Shown: positions 50,964 to 60,739 of the stretch, one piece after another | Layout of the letters: every line of letters begins with the position of its first letter | How positions within the stretch are numbered: the stretch's first letter is position 1 | Assembly (NCBI GenBank): GCA_009746045.1 | Contig: RPFO01000934.1 | Coordinates: 609,101 to 673,100, forward strand | Direction of reading: 5' to 3' | Source: Mesostigma viride | Taxonomy: Eukaryota; Streptophyta; Mesostigmatophyceae; Mesostigmatales; Mesostigmataceae | DNA: 64,000 nt | Notes under the pieces: model-generated | Databases searched by the model: none | The model's input: only the letters and a program-made list of their open reading frames with translations | What the model was told of the DNA's origin: nothing | Program-made: the position numbers and the translations under genes

Positions 50964-51138
50964 GAAGAATGCGAAGGTTACTGTTGGCCCGCCTCCGAAG
51001 GCCTGACCCGCTGGTCCTGGACCAGCCCTTGGAGGCTCCGGATGCCCTCGTCCTGTGCACGGCGCAACGAGACGAGCGCCCCTTGCAGCGACCCCTGCAC
51101 CTCCTGCCTACGAGCGTGTATTGCTGGCACCGCACCAT
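50863..51138 (-). CDS. Small Cys/His zinc protein, minus copy
   Basis: From the ATG at 51,138 the frame reads MVRCQQYTLVGRRCRGRCKG then SSRCAVH, a C-x(n)-G-x2-C-x3-C-x(n)-C-x2-H pattern shared with the divergent gene at 51,268. The C-terminal part is Arg/Ser-rich and overlaps the 3' end of the gene at 50,428-50,963. An upstream ATG at 51,159 is possible. Confidence 0.45.
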   Translation of the reverse strand: MVRCQQYTLVGRRCRGRCKGRSSRCAVHRTRASGASKGWSRTSGSGLRRRANSNLRILLTPVANAPSSWPAGACSSSYRCEQGGRCAGGAA

Positions 51139-51267
51139 GATGGCGCGTAACTGTCTCATAGAAAAAAACACGCGGTCCTGCCGGTCACGGTGTGCGGCCG
51201 GCTTCCAAAGCCAGCTCCCTGCGAGTCTGCATTTAAAAATCTCGGTATTACTTGAGACGCGACAGTG
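51139..51267. promoter_or_regulatory. Divergent promoter region between two zinc-protein genes
   Basis: About 130 bases separate the start codons. It has a TCTGCATTTAAAAATCTCGG stretch and an AGAAAAAAACACGC stretch, one near each gene. Confidence 0.4.
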
Positions 51268-51639
51268 ATGGCAAAGTGCACAGGAAAAACGCAGTCGGGG
51301 CGGGGGTGCCGTAACATGTGCCGCCCGGGTCAGGGCAGGTGCGCGATCCACCGCCGCCCCAGACAACACGATGTCCGCGCCAAGAAGTCGGTCGGCCCCC
51401 CCAAGCCGGTGACCCCCGGGAAGTTGTGGGATGCGCCGTTCAGCCCCTATTCCAATGTTGTCGATATGCAGATCACCAACCTCTCGCGGATCCTCGCGTA
51501 TGAGGGGGATCGTCTTGATAAGGCCCACGCAGATGACATCCGAGAGCTAATTAATCGTCTCACACAACATCGATCGACTCTCAATATGTCCACATCACAC
51601 CAGCAATTCCCGCCGTCAAGCCTGTATCGCGCACTGTAG
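51268..51639 (+). CDS. Small Cys/His zinc protein, plus copy
   Basis: The N-terminus MAKCTGKTQSGRGCRNMCRP then GRCAIH follows the C-x-G-x(n)-G-x2-C-x3-C-x(n)-C-x2-H pattern of a short zinc knuckle seen in many giant-virus proteins. The remaining 90 residues include a helical segment (DDIRELINRLTQHRSTLNMS). Its partner on the other strand has the same knuckle. Function unknown. Confidence 0.55.
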   Translation: MAKCTGKTQSGRGCRNMCRPGQGRCAIHRRPRQHDVRAKKSVGPPKPVTPGKLWDAPFSPYSNVVDMQITNLSRILAYEGDRLDKAHADDIRELINRLTQHRSTLNMSTSHQQFPPSSLYRAL

Positions 51640-51681
51640 GCGGCTAGGATCGAGGCGGACAAAAAAGTAATCTCAGCCATA

Positions 51682-51690
51682 GGTATACGC
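51682..51690 (+). promoter_or_regulatory. TATAC-type box before fibre gene A
   Basis: GGTATACGC lies 11 bases before the ATG at 51,701. Similar short boxes precede several other structural genes. Confidence 0.45.
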
Positions 51691-51700
51691 TCGATCGGAG

Positions 51701-54460
51701 ATGGCGATGAATCTCGACACCCTCAGCTACCTGCGCTCGTCCAAGGTGTACACTACGGCGATCGTGGGCGACGACAACCCCAACGCGACGGTGCGGAACC
51801 TGGAGTTGAAGTCCCTGGACAGCATCGTGCTGAAGCCCAACGGGGGCCTCGGCGCGCACGCTCTTAAGAGGTTCAAGGTGATCGGCAGCACGCAGATCGA
51901 CGGCGCGCTGCAGGTGGACGACCTCCTGTTGGACGGCCGCGCGCTGACCACGTCGGCGGGGACGCTGGCGCTGAGCTCTGGCGGCGCGGCCTCGAACGCG
52001 CTCCAGGTGGGCGGCGTGACGGTCACCGACGCCTCCGTCGCCCCGGTCACCGCCAACGCCAACCTGACGCTTTCCCCCAACGGCACGGGTTCGGTGGCGA
52101 TGGACAACGTGCGCGTGAAGGGCGGCGCGGTGACCACTTCCACCGGCGCGCTGGCGCTGAGCTCGGGCGGCGCTTCCACTAACGCGCTCCAGGTGGGCGG
52201 CGTCACCGTCACCGACGCCTCCGTGTCCTCCTCCACCGCCAACGGAAACCTGACCATGGCCAGCAACGGCACCGGCTCCGTGCTCCTGGACAACGTGAAG
52301 GTGAAGACCTCGGGCATCAGCAACAACGTGGCCAACGCGGACCTGACCGTGACATCCAATGGCACTGGGGCCGTGTGGGTGGACAACGTGAAGGTGAAGA
52401 CTAACAGCATCACCACCGGCAGCGGCGCGCTCAGCCTGACGTCGAACGGCTCGACGACCAACACGGTGAACGTGGCCGGTCTGGCCGTGACGAACAGCAG
52501 CATCGGCACGACTTCGGTGCCCGCTATCACAATCGCGAAGGACCTGTACCTGACCAGCACGGCGGGCGGCAGCGGCAAGGTGACGACCTCGGCGGGCAAT
52601 CTGGAGCTGACCAGCGCGAGCGGCACGGTGGCCGTCACGGGCGCGCTCACGGTGTCGGGGGCGGTGGCAGGCGCCAGCACTATCACTAGCACCGGCAACG
52701 CGACGGTTGGCGGCAACCTGCTGGTGGCGGGCATGATCGACAGCACCAACGCCAGCGGGAAGCTGGAGATCGCCGACAAGGCAGTCAACCTGGGTAAGCA
52801 GACAGTGTTCGAGAACGTCATGGACTTTCAATTCACGGGACTTGACGGCGTCTCAACGGCGCAAAATGGAATCGGCAACGGGATCTATGCCCAGTGCGGT
52901 ACAGGTTGCATGATCAAGAACAGCAGCGTGACCATGTCGGCTGTATCTAACCAAAACGCCAGGGTCTCGTTCTTCTACAACACCATCAACACGCCCATCC
53001 CCACCAGCCTGTTGGACTTCAGCCAAAACAACATCCAACTCGGCGCCTCATACATCATCACGGGCCTCCTTATCAACAATTACAACTTCTTCGGTATTGA
53101 GCAGACGACCGTCTCACCGTATCCGTACTTCAGGCTATACACCTCCACGGGAGGAGCCATGAAGGTCGAGACGCGTAATGCCGCTGGGACGGTTACGGCT
53201 GTCACGTCCGACGCGGTGAATTGGCTGAACTCTTACGCCACATTCGCACTCAGTATGTCGTTCACCGCGTCGGGTGGGGGGGTGTCGGTATCTCTCTCGT
53301 TCACCAAGAACGGGGGCGCGTCCATTCCCGTCACGTTCTCCGGCAGCCCTTCTCTTTCTCTCGGTACTTGCTTCCTGTCCGCCCCCTCCGTTATCGTTGT
53401 AGGCAATGTGGGCTTGCAATACGGCGGCGATAACTATTACGTGGACAATGTGACGGCTAGTAAGAACGGTGTCGCGTCGAACGCGGGCTCCGAAAACGCC
53501 GGCCTGTTCGTGGACGGCAGCGCCTCCTTTGGCAACCGCGCCCTCACCTGGCACATGGGCGCCGCCGAGGCCTCGCAGGACAAGGGCGACCACACCGGCT
53601 CCTACTGGCACCTGGAGGGAGGGCAGCTGCTGCTCTCTCGCACCATCACCGCCGCCGACCGCGAGGCGCCCGGCACCAACGTCTCGCTCGCCTCGCTCGC
53701 AAGCGGTGCTGACACGTATCGGTGGGAGTTCACTGGGTCGGCGGACAGCACGGTCGGAACGCCCGCGAAATCCTTCACTACTGGCGGGGGCGTGACGGTG
53801 GCGGACGGCGTGCTGAAGGTGGGAAGCGGCACCAGTTCGTCCGTGAGCGGCATGCCCATCGGAACGTTCACCCTCATGCTGAAGGTGTTCCCCCAACAAG
53901 ACATGTCCACCCCGACGGGCGGTTACAAAGACCTACTGGAGTACGGGTTCACCGACGTGAGGGTGCGTAACGACGGTCGCCTGGAATTTTACGATGGGAT
54001 GACCCGCGTCGTGACCTCGGCGACGGTGGGCGACCAACCGTTCCATCTCGCCATCACGAACGAGGGGTCCTCTTTCAAGGTGTACAAGGACGGCGAGCTG
54101 ATCGGCAGCTCCAGCACCAGCGACATCGCGATCGGCAGCGCCACTTTGAGGCTGTACGCGGGGTCCCTGGGATGGTCCGTGTGGTACGATGACGTGCGAT
54201 TCGTGTCCGGCCAGGCGCTGACCTCGTCCACCACGATGCTGTACGGGTGGCGGGAGATGTACGCGGGCAGCCAGACGGTGACGTACGGGTTCCGCATCTC
54301 TAACAACGAGGGGCTGCAGCTGGTGAAGGTGCGTGGTTCTGGCGGCAACGGGTGGGTGGGCGTGAACCCCGCTCCCAACACGATCACGTCCAGCAACAGC
54401 ATGGGCGCCATCGGGTCCGCCACCGCGTCCGTCATCAGCGAGAGCCAGATGTCGTTCTAG
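51701..54460 (+). CDS. Tail-fibre-like / adhesin-like protein A with LamG-like modules
   Basis: A 919-residue protein. The head (LKSLDSIVLKPNGGLGAHAL) matches protein B at 55,863-58,225. Residues about 70-340 are beta-type repeats with ALQVGGVTVTDASV or VDNVKVKTN cores, as in trimeric fibre shafts. Residues about 370-595 form an inserted domain of different composition that B lacks. The C-terminal third is LamG-like (SYWHLEGGQLLLSRTITAAD, then VWYDDVRFVSGQALTSSTTM and LYGWREMYAG) and ends in a conserved GFRISNNEGLQLVKVRGSG block. I expect a virion surface protein for host attachment. Confidence 0.7.
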   Translation: MAMNLDTLSYLRSSKVYTTAIVGDDNPNATVRNLELKSLDSIVLKPNGGLGAHALKRFKVIGSTQIDGALQVDDLLLDGRALTTSAGTLALSSGGAASNALQVGGVTVTDASVAPVTANANLTLSPNGTGSVAMDNVRVKGGAVTTSTGALALSSGGASTNALQVGGVTVTDASVSSSTANGNLTMASNGTGSVLLDNVKVKTSGISNNVANADLTVTSNGTGAVWVDNVKVKTNSITTGSGALSLTSNGSTTNTVNVAGLAVTNSSIGTTSVPAITIAKDLYLTSTAGGSGKVTTSAGNLELTSASGTVAVTGALTVSGAVAGASTITSTGNATVGGNLLVAGMIDSTNASGKLEIADKAVNLGKQTVFENVMDFQFTGLDGVSTAQNGIGNGIYAQCGTGCMIKNSSVTMSAVSNQNARVSFFYNTINTPIPTSLLDFSQNNIQLGASYIITGLLINNYNFFGIEQTTVSPYPYFRLYTSTGGAMKVETRNAAGTVTAVTSDAVNWLNSYATFALSMSFTASGGGVSVSLSFTKNGGASIPVTFSGSPSLSLGTCFLSAPSVIVVGNVGLQYGGDNYYVDNVTASKNGVASNAGSENAGLFVDGSASFGNRALTWHMGAAEASQDKGDHTGSYWHLEGGQLLLSRTITAADREAPGTNVSLASLASGADTYRWEFTGSADSTVGTPAKSFTTGGGVTVADGVLKVGSGTSSSVSGMPIGTFTLMLKVFPQQDMSTPTGGYKDLLEYGFTDVRVRNDGRLEFYDGMTRVVTSATVGDQPFHLAITNEGSSFKVYKDGELIGSSSTSDIAIGSATLRLYAGSLGWSVWYDDVRFVSGQALTSSTTMLYGWREMYAGSQTVTYGFRISNNEGLQLVKVRGSGGNGWVGVNPAPNTITSSNSMGAIGSATASVISESQMSF

Positions 54461-54507
54461 TTATGTAGCGGATTCGTAATTTTTTTCGCGCGCGTGTATT
54501 GTGTTTG

Positions 54508-54729
54508 ATGCCTACGACATCACCATTGCGTTTGTACTGCGGTATGAAAGCGCCTCCGCCCTCAGGGACGAAGTACGGCACGCAGGCGTACTGTTTGCGC
54601 AAGGGGCAGCTCCGGCTGTGGGGCCAGCGGCGGGTCCAGGAGGCGGCGCTGGCCTCGGTCATGGCGGCCGGCAGGAAGTCGAGGGGCGGGCGGAGTCGCA
54701 GCGGAGGGTCGACGAGGCGGAGGACGTGA
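54508..54729 (+). CDS. Short giant-virus-type protein with KYGTxxYCxRKGQ motif
   Basis: A 73-residue protein: LYCGMKAPPPSGTKYGTQAY then CLRKGQLRLWGQRRV and a basic tail. The arrangement PP-x(n)-(K/R)YGT-x(n)-C-x2-(R/K)-x-Q-(V/L)R-x(2)-G recalls a short conserved family in mimivirus-like genomes. That link is from memory of the motif and needs a profile search. It may be a small structural or nucleic-acid-binding protein. Confidence 0.5.
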   Translation: MPTTSPLRLYCGMKAPPPSGTKYGTQAYCLRKGQLRLWGQRRVQEAALASVMAAGRKSRGGRSRSGGSTRRRT

Positions 54730-55613
54730 TCAGTCCAGCACGATGGGGTTGTCCGCGCCCCCGAGCGGGGGCGGCCTGTGCCTGCTGGCAAACGCCTCGT
54801 AGTCCTCTGGGTCGACCCACTTCTGTTTCTTCCTGAGTTGATCCTCCCACGGGCCTCGTGAAGGGCCGGGGAAGCTTGGGGGAGGGTAAAGTAAGTCTTC
54901 TATCTTTTTGTCCAATACCCGGATTCGCGCCTCTGAATCGGGAGTTCGGGGTTCATACGACAACAGACGGCGCTCCTCGAGTGCTTGCATCATCCGATTC
55001 CTCTCAGGTAGGTCAGAGGGACCCGCTTGTGACGGTTTAGGAATAGAGGGGGGGGGGAAAGGGACCAGGGGGCGAACGCGGGGCCGGTGTATCGTACACG
55101 GGCGGCAGGCGCCTTGCCAGCATGGGACGCACCGGAGGCCCGCGGCGGCGGCGGGGGTTCTGCCCTGGAGCGCTTCGGCGGCGGGACCGGCGCGTCTTCC
55201 CCGGTTCCCCGATCGAGCAGGGACAGGGCTTTGTTTAGCCGAGCCTCCAGCCCCGCCGACGGCAACCCGTTGGCCTGCGCCTCTTGGATCGCGGCCAGGA
55301 TGCGGTGTACTTTGTCCTCGTCTACTACCTGGGCTGTCTGTCCAGGTCGGCGCGACAAGTCTGGTGCCGGCGTCGCAGGAAACAGTTCTCGTTTTACTGA
55401 CCGCACTGCTGGTTCTCGCTTTACTGATGGTGCCTGCGCTGCAGGTACCCGCTTGACCGCGCTGCTGGCCTCCTTCTTCATATCGGCGAGGGCGGCGCGG
55501 GATTCCGTCAATTGCGTTTCCAGTATGGCGCGTTCGTGGGGTGCTAGGGTTTTCCTTCTGAGCATGGTGGCCGCTTGCTGTATCAGGAGATTCAGTCTTG
55601 CCTCGTTCGACAT
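54730..55613 (-). CDS. Disordered coiled-coil viral protein; frame shift
   Basis: From MSNEARLNLLIQQAATMLRR at 55,613 the frame runs through a helical N-terminus, a Lys/Arg/Pro-rich middle with repeated (S/A)VKRE units and DEDKVHRILAAIQEAQANGL. At about 55,050-55,085, in a G/C run, it shifts into a frame that continues PERNRMMQALEERRLLSYEP and ends RPPPLGGADNPIVLD at 54,730. The final PIVLD may be a SUMO-interaction-like core. No enzyme motif is present. Confidence 0.5.
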
Positions 55614-55862
55614 CCCGACGCTCGATCGTACTCTGAGCGCCGATATTTTTGAGCTCTGCGTGGATTGAATGCATGAATGATAACGCGGGTGTTTGCTGCC
55701 TCATTCGTTGTTTTATTAAAATCAAATAAAGATCAATTAGACGAAATCACGAGTTACGACTCTACATGCAATTCCTCATCAGTGACAGACAGGCCTAGTA
55801 CAGTAATCTGCAATTAATTCATCACGACAATCAATGATCATTCATTAGAAACATCAGAAACA

Positions 55863-58225
55863 TCAGTTGAGAGACTCGAGCAGGACGGAGACCCGGGAGT
55901 CGCCGACGGTGCCCATGGAGTTGCTGGCGGTGATGGTGTTGGGCGCTGGCCTGGCCAGCACGCGGCTGGTGGCACCTGACCCGCGCACCTTGACGAGCTG
56001 CATGCTCTCGTCGTCGGCGATGCGGAACCCGTAGGTGACGATCTCGGGGGCGGCGTACATCTCCCTCCAGCCGTAGAGCATGGTGTTGGCGGCGGTCAGC
56101 GCCTGGCCGGCGACGAAGCGGACGTCGTCGTACCAGACCTCGCCGACGTAGCCTCCGTTGAGGACGAGCGCTGGGTTGGGGCCGAGGAGACCGTTGGCGG
56201 AGGACGCGGCGAGCGCGCCGTCCACGTAGAACTTGACCTCGGTGCCGCTGACGGTGATGCAGAGGACGAAGGGGTCGGCGTGCATGGGCGTGTTCGTGAC
56301 GATGGCGGCGTTGGCGCCGTCGGAGAAGGCCAGATATCCTCCCGCCGCGACCTGGACCTGGATGTATCCATACATGAGCAGGTCGGTGAGGAGGGTGAGG
56401 GTGGCGAGGTCGAACTGGGGCATGACCTTCATCACGAGGGAGAAGGTGCCGGTGATGCCGAGGTTCTGGACTTGGTCGAACTGCGATCCGGACAGCTTGA
56501 GCACCCCTCCGGCCACGGAGCCGTTTCCGGCGAAGCTGGCGGTGGGGCGCCGACGGTGCTGTCCTTGGAGGCGGAGAACTCCCAGCGGTAGGTGTCGCTG
56601 CCGGAGGCGAGCTCGGACAGCTTGACGTTGGTGCCTGGCGCGAGGCGCTCGGCACTGGCGATGGTGCGCGAGAACATGAGCTGTCCGCCCTCGACGTGCC
56701 AGTAGGATCCGGTGAAGTCTCCCTTCTCCTGGGACGCCTCTCCGGCGCCCATGTTCCATGTGATGGCGCGTGGGGCGTAGGCGGGGTTGCCGGCCACGAT
56801 CACACCGCCGCCGTTGGACTTGGTGTTGTCTGTGGCGCCGGTGCCGAGGGTGACTGTCTTGTCCTCGATGCGCAGGTTGGTCTCGGTGGTGGTGATGCTG
56901 TTGATGGCGCCGTCGACCTGCAGCTCGCCGACGATCTTGACGACACCGCCGGCGGGGGCTAGCTCGAGGTTGCCTGCGGATGTGGTGACCTTGCCGCTGC
57001 CGCCCGCGGTGGAGGTGAGCACGAGGTCCTTCTTGACGTCGACGGAAACGACGGCGTCCAGGGCGAGCACGTTCTGGTCGGTGCTGATGGTCTGGTTGGT
57101 GATGGTGACGTCCTCGATGTCGACGTCGCCGTTATGCGAGGTGAGGGAGAGGGTTCCGGCGGAGGTGGTGACGGCGCTGTCCATGAACCTGACGTTCTCG
57201 ACCTGCACGGCGGAGGTGGCGCCGGCGGTGAGGGACAGGTCGGCATCCGCGGAGACGGTGAGTGCGGAGTCGGTGAAGATGACGTTCTCGACCTGCACGG
57301 TTCCGGCGGCGGAGGCCAGCGTCAGGGCCCCGGAGGTGGTGTCGACGGCGTTGTCGGTGATCTTGACGTTCTCGAGGACGACGGAGTGGGTGGCTCCGGC
57401 GGTCAGGGAGATGTCCGCGTCGGCGGATGCGGTGAGGGCGGAGTCGGTGAAGATGACGTTCTCGACCTGCACGGTTCCGGCGGCGGAGGCGATGGTGAGG
57501 GCCCCGGAGGTGGTGTCGACGGCGTTGTCGGTGATCTTGACGTTCTCGAGGACGACGGAGTGGGTGGCGCCGGCGGTCAGGGAGATGTCGGCGTCACCGT
57601 CAACGGTGAGGGCGGAGTTGGTGAAGATGACGTCCTCGATCTGCACGGTGCCGGCGGCGGAGGTGAGCTCCAGAGGTCCCGAGGCGGTGCTGACGACGCC
57701 GTCGGTGAAGGTGACGCTCTCGACCTGCACGGTGCCGGACTCGGCGGTGAGGGCGAGGGTGCCGGAGGAGGTGCTGACGGTGTTGTCTGTCAGCTTGACG
57801 CCCTCCACCAGGACGGAGGAGGTGGCGCCGGCGGCGAGGACCAGGTTGACGTCGGTGGCGGGCGCCATCTGGTTGTCGGTGAATACGACGTCCTCCACCC
57901 GCACGCTCTGGGCGGCGCTGAGGGACATGACGTTGTTGGTGGTGGCGATGGCGCTGTTGTTGAAGGTGAGGTCCTGGATCTTGGGCGTGCCGGAGAAGGT
58001 GAACTCGCCGACGGTGAGCTTGCCGGTGATGTTGGTGTCTCCGATGACGTTGACGATCTTGGTGGCGTGGGAGCCGGATCCCCCGTTGGGCTTGATGACG
58101 ATCCGCTCCTGCGCCTGGACTGTCAGGTCCTTGACGGTGGCGCTGCCGGAACTGTCGCCCATGATCTCATTGGTGAGCATGCGGCGGACCTTGGACGCCC
58201 CGAGGTTCTCGCACAGAGTCGCCAT
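55863..58225 (-). CDS. Tail-fibre-like / adhesin-like protein B; one frame shift
   Basis: The start at 58,225 (MATLCENLGASKVRRMLTNE) matches the head of protein A. About ten beta-type repeats follow with VQVENVIFTDSALT or VVLENVKITDNAVD cores. The LamG-like part begins SYWHVEGGQLMFSRTIASAE. Near 56,545 the frame shifts by one base in a GGGGCGCC stretch and continues to the stop at 55,863 with VWYDDVRFVAGQALTAANTM, LYGWREMYAA and GFRIADDESMQLVKVRGSG. Apart from the inserted domain it parallels A throughout. It is likely a second attachment fibre. Confidence 0.65.
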
Positions 58226-58234
58226 GGTGTTCGC

Positions 58235-58250
58235 GTGTATACTGTACACA
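58235..58250 (-). promoter_or_regulatory. TATAC/GTACA box before fibre gene B
   Basis: GTGTATACTGTACACA overlaps two near-palindromes, TGTATACTGTACA. It ends 10 bases from the ATG at 58,225 (minus strand). Confidence 0.45.
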
Positions 58251-58301
58251 GAGAAAAAAAAAGGATCCCGGAGCGCACACAAAATGGCGGGTGTAGGGTA
58301 G

Positions 58302-58310
58302 ATATACAGA
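58302..58310 (+). promoter_or_regulatory. TATACAGA box before the SET gene
   Basis: ATATACAGA lies three bases before GGGATG at 58,314. With 58,235 it forms a divergent promoter of about 90 bases. Confidence 0.45.
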
Positions 58311-58313
58311 GGG

Positions 58314-59453
58314 ATGCCGGACACGCGCCTTTTCACAAGACGCTCGATGGAGGTGGCCGAACGGCTGGTCAAGCAGGCGGGGGGGGGTCTCTCAAGTACT
58401 ACACGAACCACACGGTGGTCGCCTCTCCGGACGCGCGCGTGATGGAGGCGCAGTTCTCCACGCAGACGCGGCCGTTCCATCACAACCCGGGGGTGACGGT
58501 GGCGCACTCGCGCGTGTTCGCGTCCCGGGCGTTCAAGAGGGGGGAGGTGGTAGGCCACCGCGCGGGGCTGCTGCGGTGCGCCCCCCTTGAGGGGCTGCGG
58601 AAGGACTGGCGCCGGCCGCACCTCGCGCGTCTGTGCGTCACCGAGACGTCGGTGGTCTACATCGACTGCGGGGTGTACGGGAACGAGTTCTCTTTCCTCA
58701 GGGCGGGGCGGGGCAACTTGGCGGAGGAGATTCGCGACCACCGTGTCGCGCTGGTGGCGACGCGGGCTGTGCGCGCGGGCGAGGAGCTGACCCTTTCTCC
58801 CTCGCGGGGGGCGGCGGCGGGGGTCTGCCCCCCACTGCCCGGCTCGACGGACGCGCGGTACCCGTACACGGCCTCGGCCGAGGCGCTGGCCGCCAGGGTG
58901 AGGGGCAGCCCCCGCGACGACTTGCGGTATTACACGACCGCGAACGTGGTGTACTCGCCCGACAAGCTGGCGATGGAGGCGCAGTTCGCCGTCCAGCCGC
59001 AGTCGCCCGCGGAGGGGGTGGAGGTGCGCGTGGTGTCCCGCCCCGGGCACCCTGCACGGTCAGCGTGGGCTGTTCACCACCCGGCCTTTCAAGAAGGGGG
59101 CGCGGATCGGGTTCTACAGCGGGCTGCTGAAATGCCACGACAAGGACGGCAGGGGGGACGAGATCATCCTCAAACGGGACGAGGGGGAGGACGAGATGTA
59201 CTTTGCGGACCTGCACGACGCGTCGGGCTCGTTCGCGTTCGTGGACGGGCTGGAGTACGGCAACGAGTTCCGGTACATGAACGACCCCAGGGGCATGCAC
59301 GGGGTGCGGTCGAACGCGGCCTTGGTCCGCGATACCAGCGGGGGTCAGCTTCGGATCGCGGTGGAGGCGACGAGGGACATCGGGAGCGGGAAGGAGCTGC
59401 TGATCGAGTACGGGGACGAGTATTGGGCGCGCATCGGGAGGAACAAGCTCTAG
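58314..59453 (+). CDS. Double SET-domain protein; two frame shifts
   Basis: The ATG at 58,314 reads MPDTRLFTRRSMEVAERLVK, shifts in a run of Gs near 58,380, and again near 59,045. Two related halves follow. Half one: YYTNHTVVASPDARVMEAQF, SRVFASRAFKRGEVVGHRAG, YGNEFSFLR and RAVRAGEELTLSPS. Half two: YYTTANVVYSPDKLAMEAQF, RGLFTTRPFKKGARIGFYSG, LEYGNEFRYMNDPRG and ATRDIGSGKELLIEYGDEYW. The second half has the better SET landmarks (GLF-T-x(2)-KKG, GNEFRYMN for the NH-x-C-like region, GKELLIEYG). SET proteins methylate lysines; half one lacks the final Tyr-rich loop and may be inactive. Confidence 0.65.
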
Positions 59454-59458
59454 CCTAG

Positions 59459-60043
59459 CTAGGGCCTCCTCGACGACGCGAGCTCGATGAGTATGGCGAA
59501 CGTGTCCCCCTCCAGATTGAGCAGGGTGCGCGTGGGGGCGGGCAGGGCGTAGAGCTCCAGCCGCAGGGTCTGCACGCTGGGGATGGGCGGGGTGAACACG
59601 GCGGCGTCGTCCATGGGCGAGTGGGGGGCGTACAGCTCGACGCCGTTGGGCACGATGGCGAAGTGCGCCTTGCCCGCGAAGAAGTTCCTGGGGCGCATGG
59701 CGGCGTCGTGGGCGGGGTCGTCCTCGTACCCTACGCAGACGGTCCTGGCGGCGCAGTCCGCGTCGGCTACGGTGGCGATCTTGGGCCTCATCCCCGACGC
59801 GCTGGGGATGGCGGTCTGCACCTTTTCTACCTCGCGGTCGCCCAGACGCAGGGAGATGGCCGTGCACGTCTCGGAGGCCGCCGGGACCTGGGCGTACACG
59901 AGCCGGCAGGCCTCCACGTTTAGCACGGGGGAGGGGAGGTTGAAGGTGGTGTAGCCCTCTCTGTTCGTCCCGGTGACGAGGACCCTGTGCGTGTTCTGGG
60001 CCGGCGGCACGGCCATCGGGTTGGTGGCTTGCAGCGACGACAT
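59459..60043 (-). CDS. Probable viral structural protein, 194 residues
   Basis: The frame starts MSSLQATNPMAVPPAQNTHR and is mostly beta-type: RVLVTGTNREGYTTFNLPSP, LEACRLVYAQVPAAS-like strands and TLRLELYALPAPTRTLLNLE. No domain is recognised. It ends five bases from the stop of the SET gene on the other strand. The upstream GTACAG box and the neighbouring fibre genes suggest a late structural product. Confidence 0.5.
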   Translation of the reverse strand: MSSLQATNPMAVPPAQNTHRVLVTGTNREGYTTFNLPSPVLNVEACRLVYAQVPAASETCTAISLRLGDREVEKVQTAIPSASGMRPKIATVADADCAARTVCVGYEDDPAHDAAMRPRNFFAGKAHFAIVPNGVELYAPHSPMDDAAVFTPPIPSVQTLRLELYALPAPTRTLLNLEGDTFAILIELASSRRP

Positions 60044-60051
60044 GGTGTCCT

Positions 60052-60059
60052 CTGTACAG
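60052..60059 (-). promoter_or_regulatory. GTACAG box before the 194-residue gene
   Basis: CTGTACAG is a perfect 8-base palindrome 8 bases before the ATG at 60,043 (minus strand). Confidence 0.4.
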
Positions 60060-60092
60060 TAAGACGAGCAGGTTTATTTCTCACCGGGATAC

Positions 60093-60425
60093 ATGCGCGC
60101 CGTTGGCATGCACGGGATGGACGCGACCGGACAGCGGTACGCGCTCCCCTGCTATTCGCACGCCCCGCCTCCCGTGACGGCGACCCTCCTGCGTTGGGCT
60201 CTCGTCGTCGAAAAAAAAATGGGAGACAAGGACAGAGGCGGTAGGGACATGGGTTGCGCGGTGTCGGTGGCGGCCGGGGAGGATCGGCGCATGGACACGG
60301 TCCGGTGCGGGGGCATCTACCCCTCGCCCCCCTCGCAGGCGGCGGACACGCTGGAGGGACAGGACGAGGTGGAGGGCCGGGGGTGCCAAGGGCGGACAGA
60401 AAAATATGCAAGCCAAGGGTACTGA
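60093..60425 (+). CDS. Hypothetical 110-residue protein
   Basis: MRAVGMHGMDATGQRYALPC opens a frame that ends three bases before the next gene's ATG region. A run of eight As near 60,212 is in frame (VEKKMGDKDRGG). No domain is seen; I call it only because it fits the gap and direction. Confidence 0.3.
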   Translation: MRAVGMHGMDATGQRYALPCYSHAPPPVTATLLRWALVVEKKMGDKDRGGRDMGCAVSVAAGEDRRMDTVRCGGIYPSPPSQAADTLEGQDEVEGRGCQGRTEKYASQGY

Positions 60426-60428
60426 GTT

Positions 60429-60710
60429 ATGGCGACTCCGTTGTCCTTTTTCTCTTCTCCGGCAAGCGCGACCAAGCCGGTCATCCTGGCGGACGCGGTC
60501 TCGTACCCGGACAGCGTGGCGTTCGCTCTCTCGCAGACGTTCGACCCCTGGCCGATCGCGCACTACCACCGCAGCAACTACAACACGGGGGACGAGGCGC
60601 CGGCGCCGGCGGGGGCGGGCACGGGCACGGGGGGCCTGCACGCGGTGCTGCAGTCCATCTTCTCGGACGACAACACGTCCAAGTTTTTCCGCCGCGCGTC
60701 GCCGGTGTAG
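60429..60710 (+). CDS. Small viral protein, 93 residues
   Basis: MATPLSFFSSPASATKPVIL starts a protein with a Gly/Ala/Pro linker (GDEAPAPAGAGTGTGG) and a short C-terminal helix (LHAVLQSIFSDDNTSKFF). It lies 29 bases before the next structural gene in the same direction. Unknown function; possibly a minor virion protein. Confidence 0.5.
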   Translation: MATPLSFFSSPASATKPVILADAVSYPDSVAFALSQTFDPWPIAHYHRSNYNTGDEAPAPAGAGTGTGGLHAVLQSIFSDDNTSKFFRRASPV

Positions 60711-60731
60711 GAATTTCTTTTGTCTAGAGGA

Positions 60732-60739
60732 TAGTATAG
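60732..60739 (+). promoter_or_regulatory. TAGTATAG box at the start of a fibre gene
   Basis: TAGTATAG directly abuts the ATG at 60,740. It is a variant of the boxes at 58,302 and 61,542. Confidence 0.35.

Noticed and set aside
56787-58301. 504-codon and 774-codon plus-strand frames opposite fibre gene B
   Set aside because: Ser/Thr/Val- and Gly/Asp-rich shadows of a regular coding repeat; gene B has a paralog that confirms its frame.
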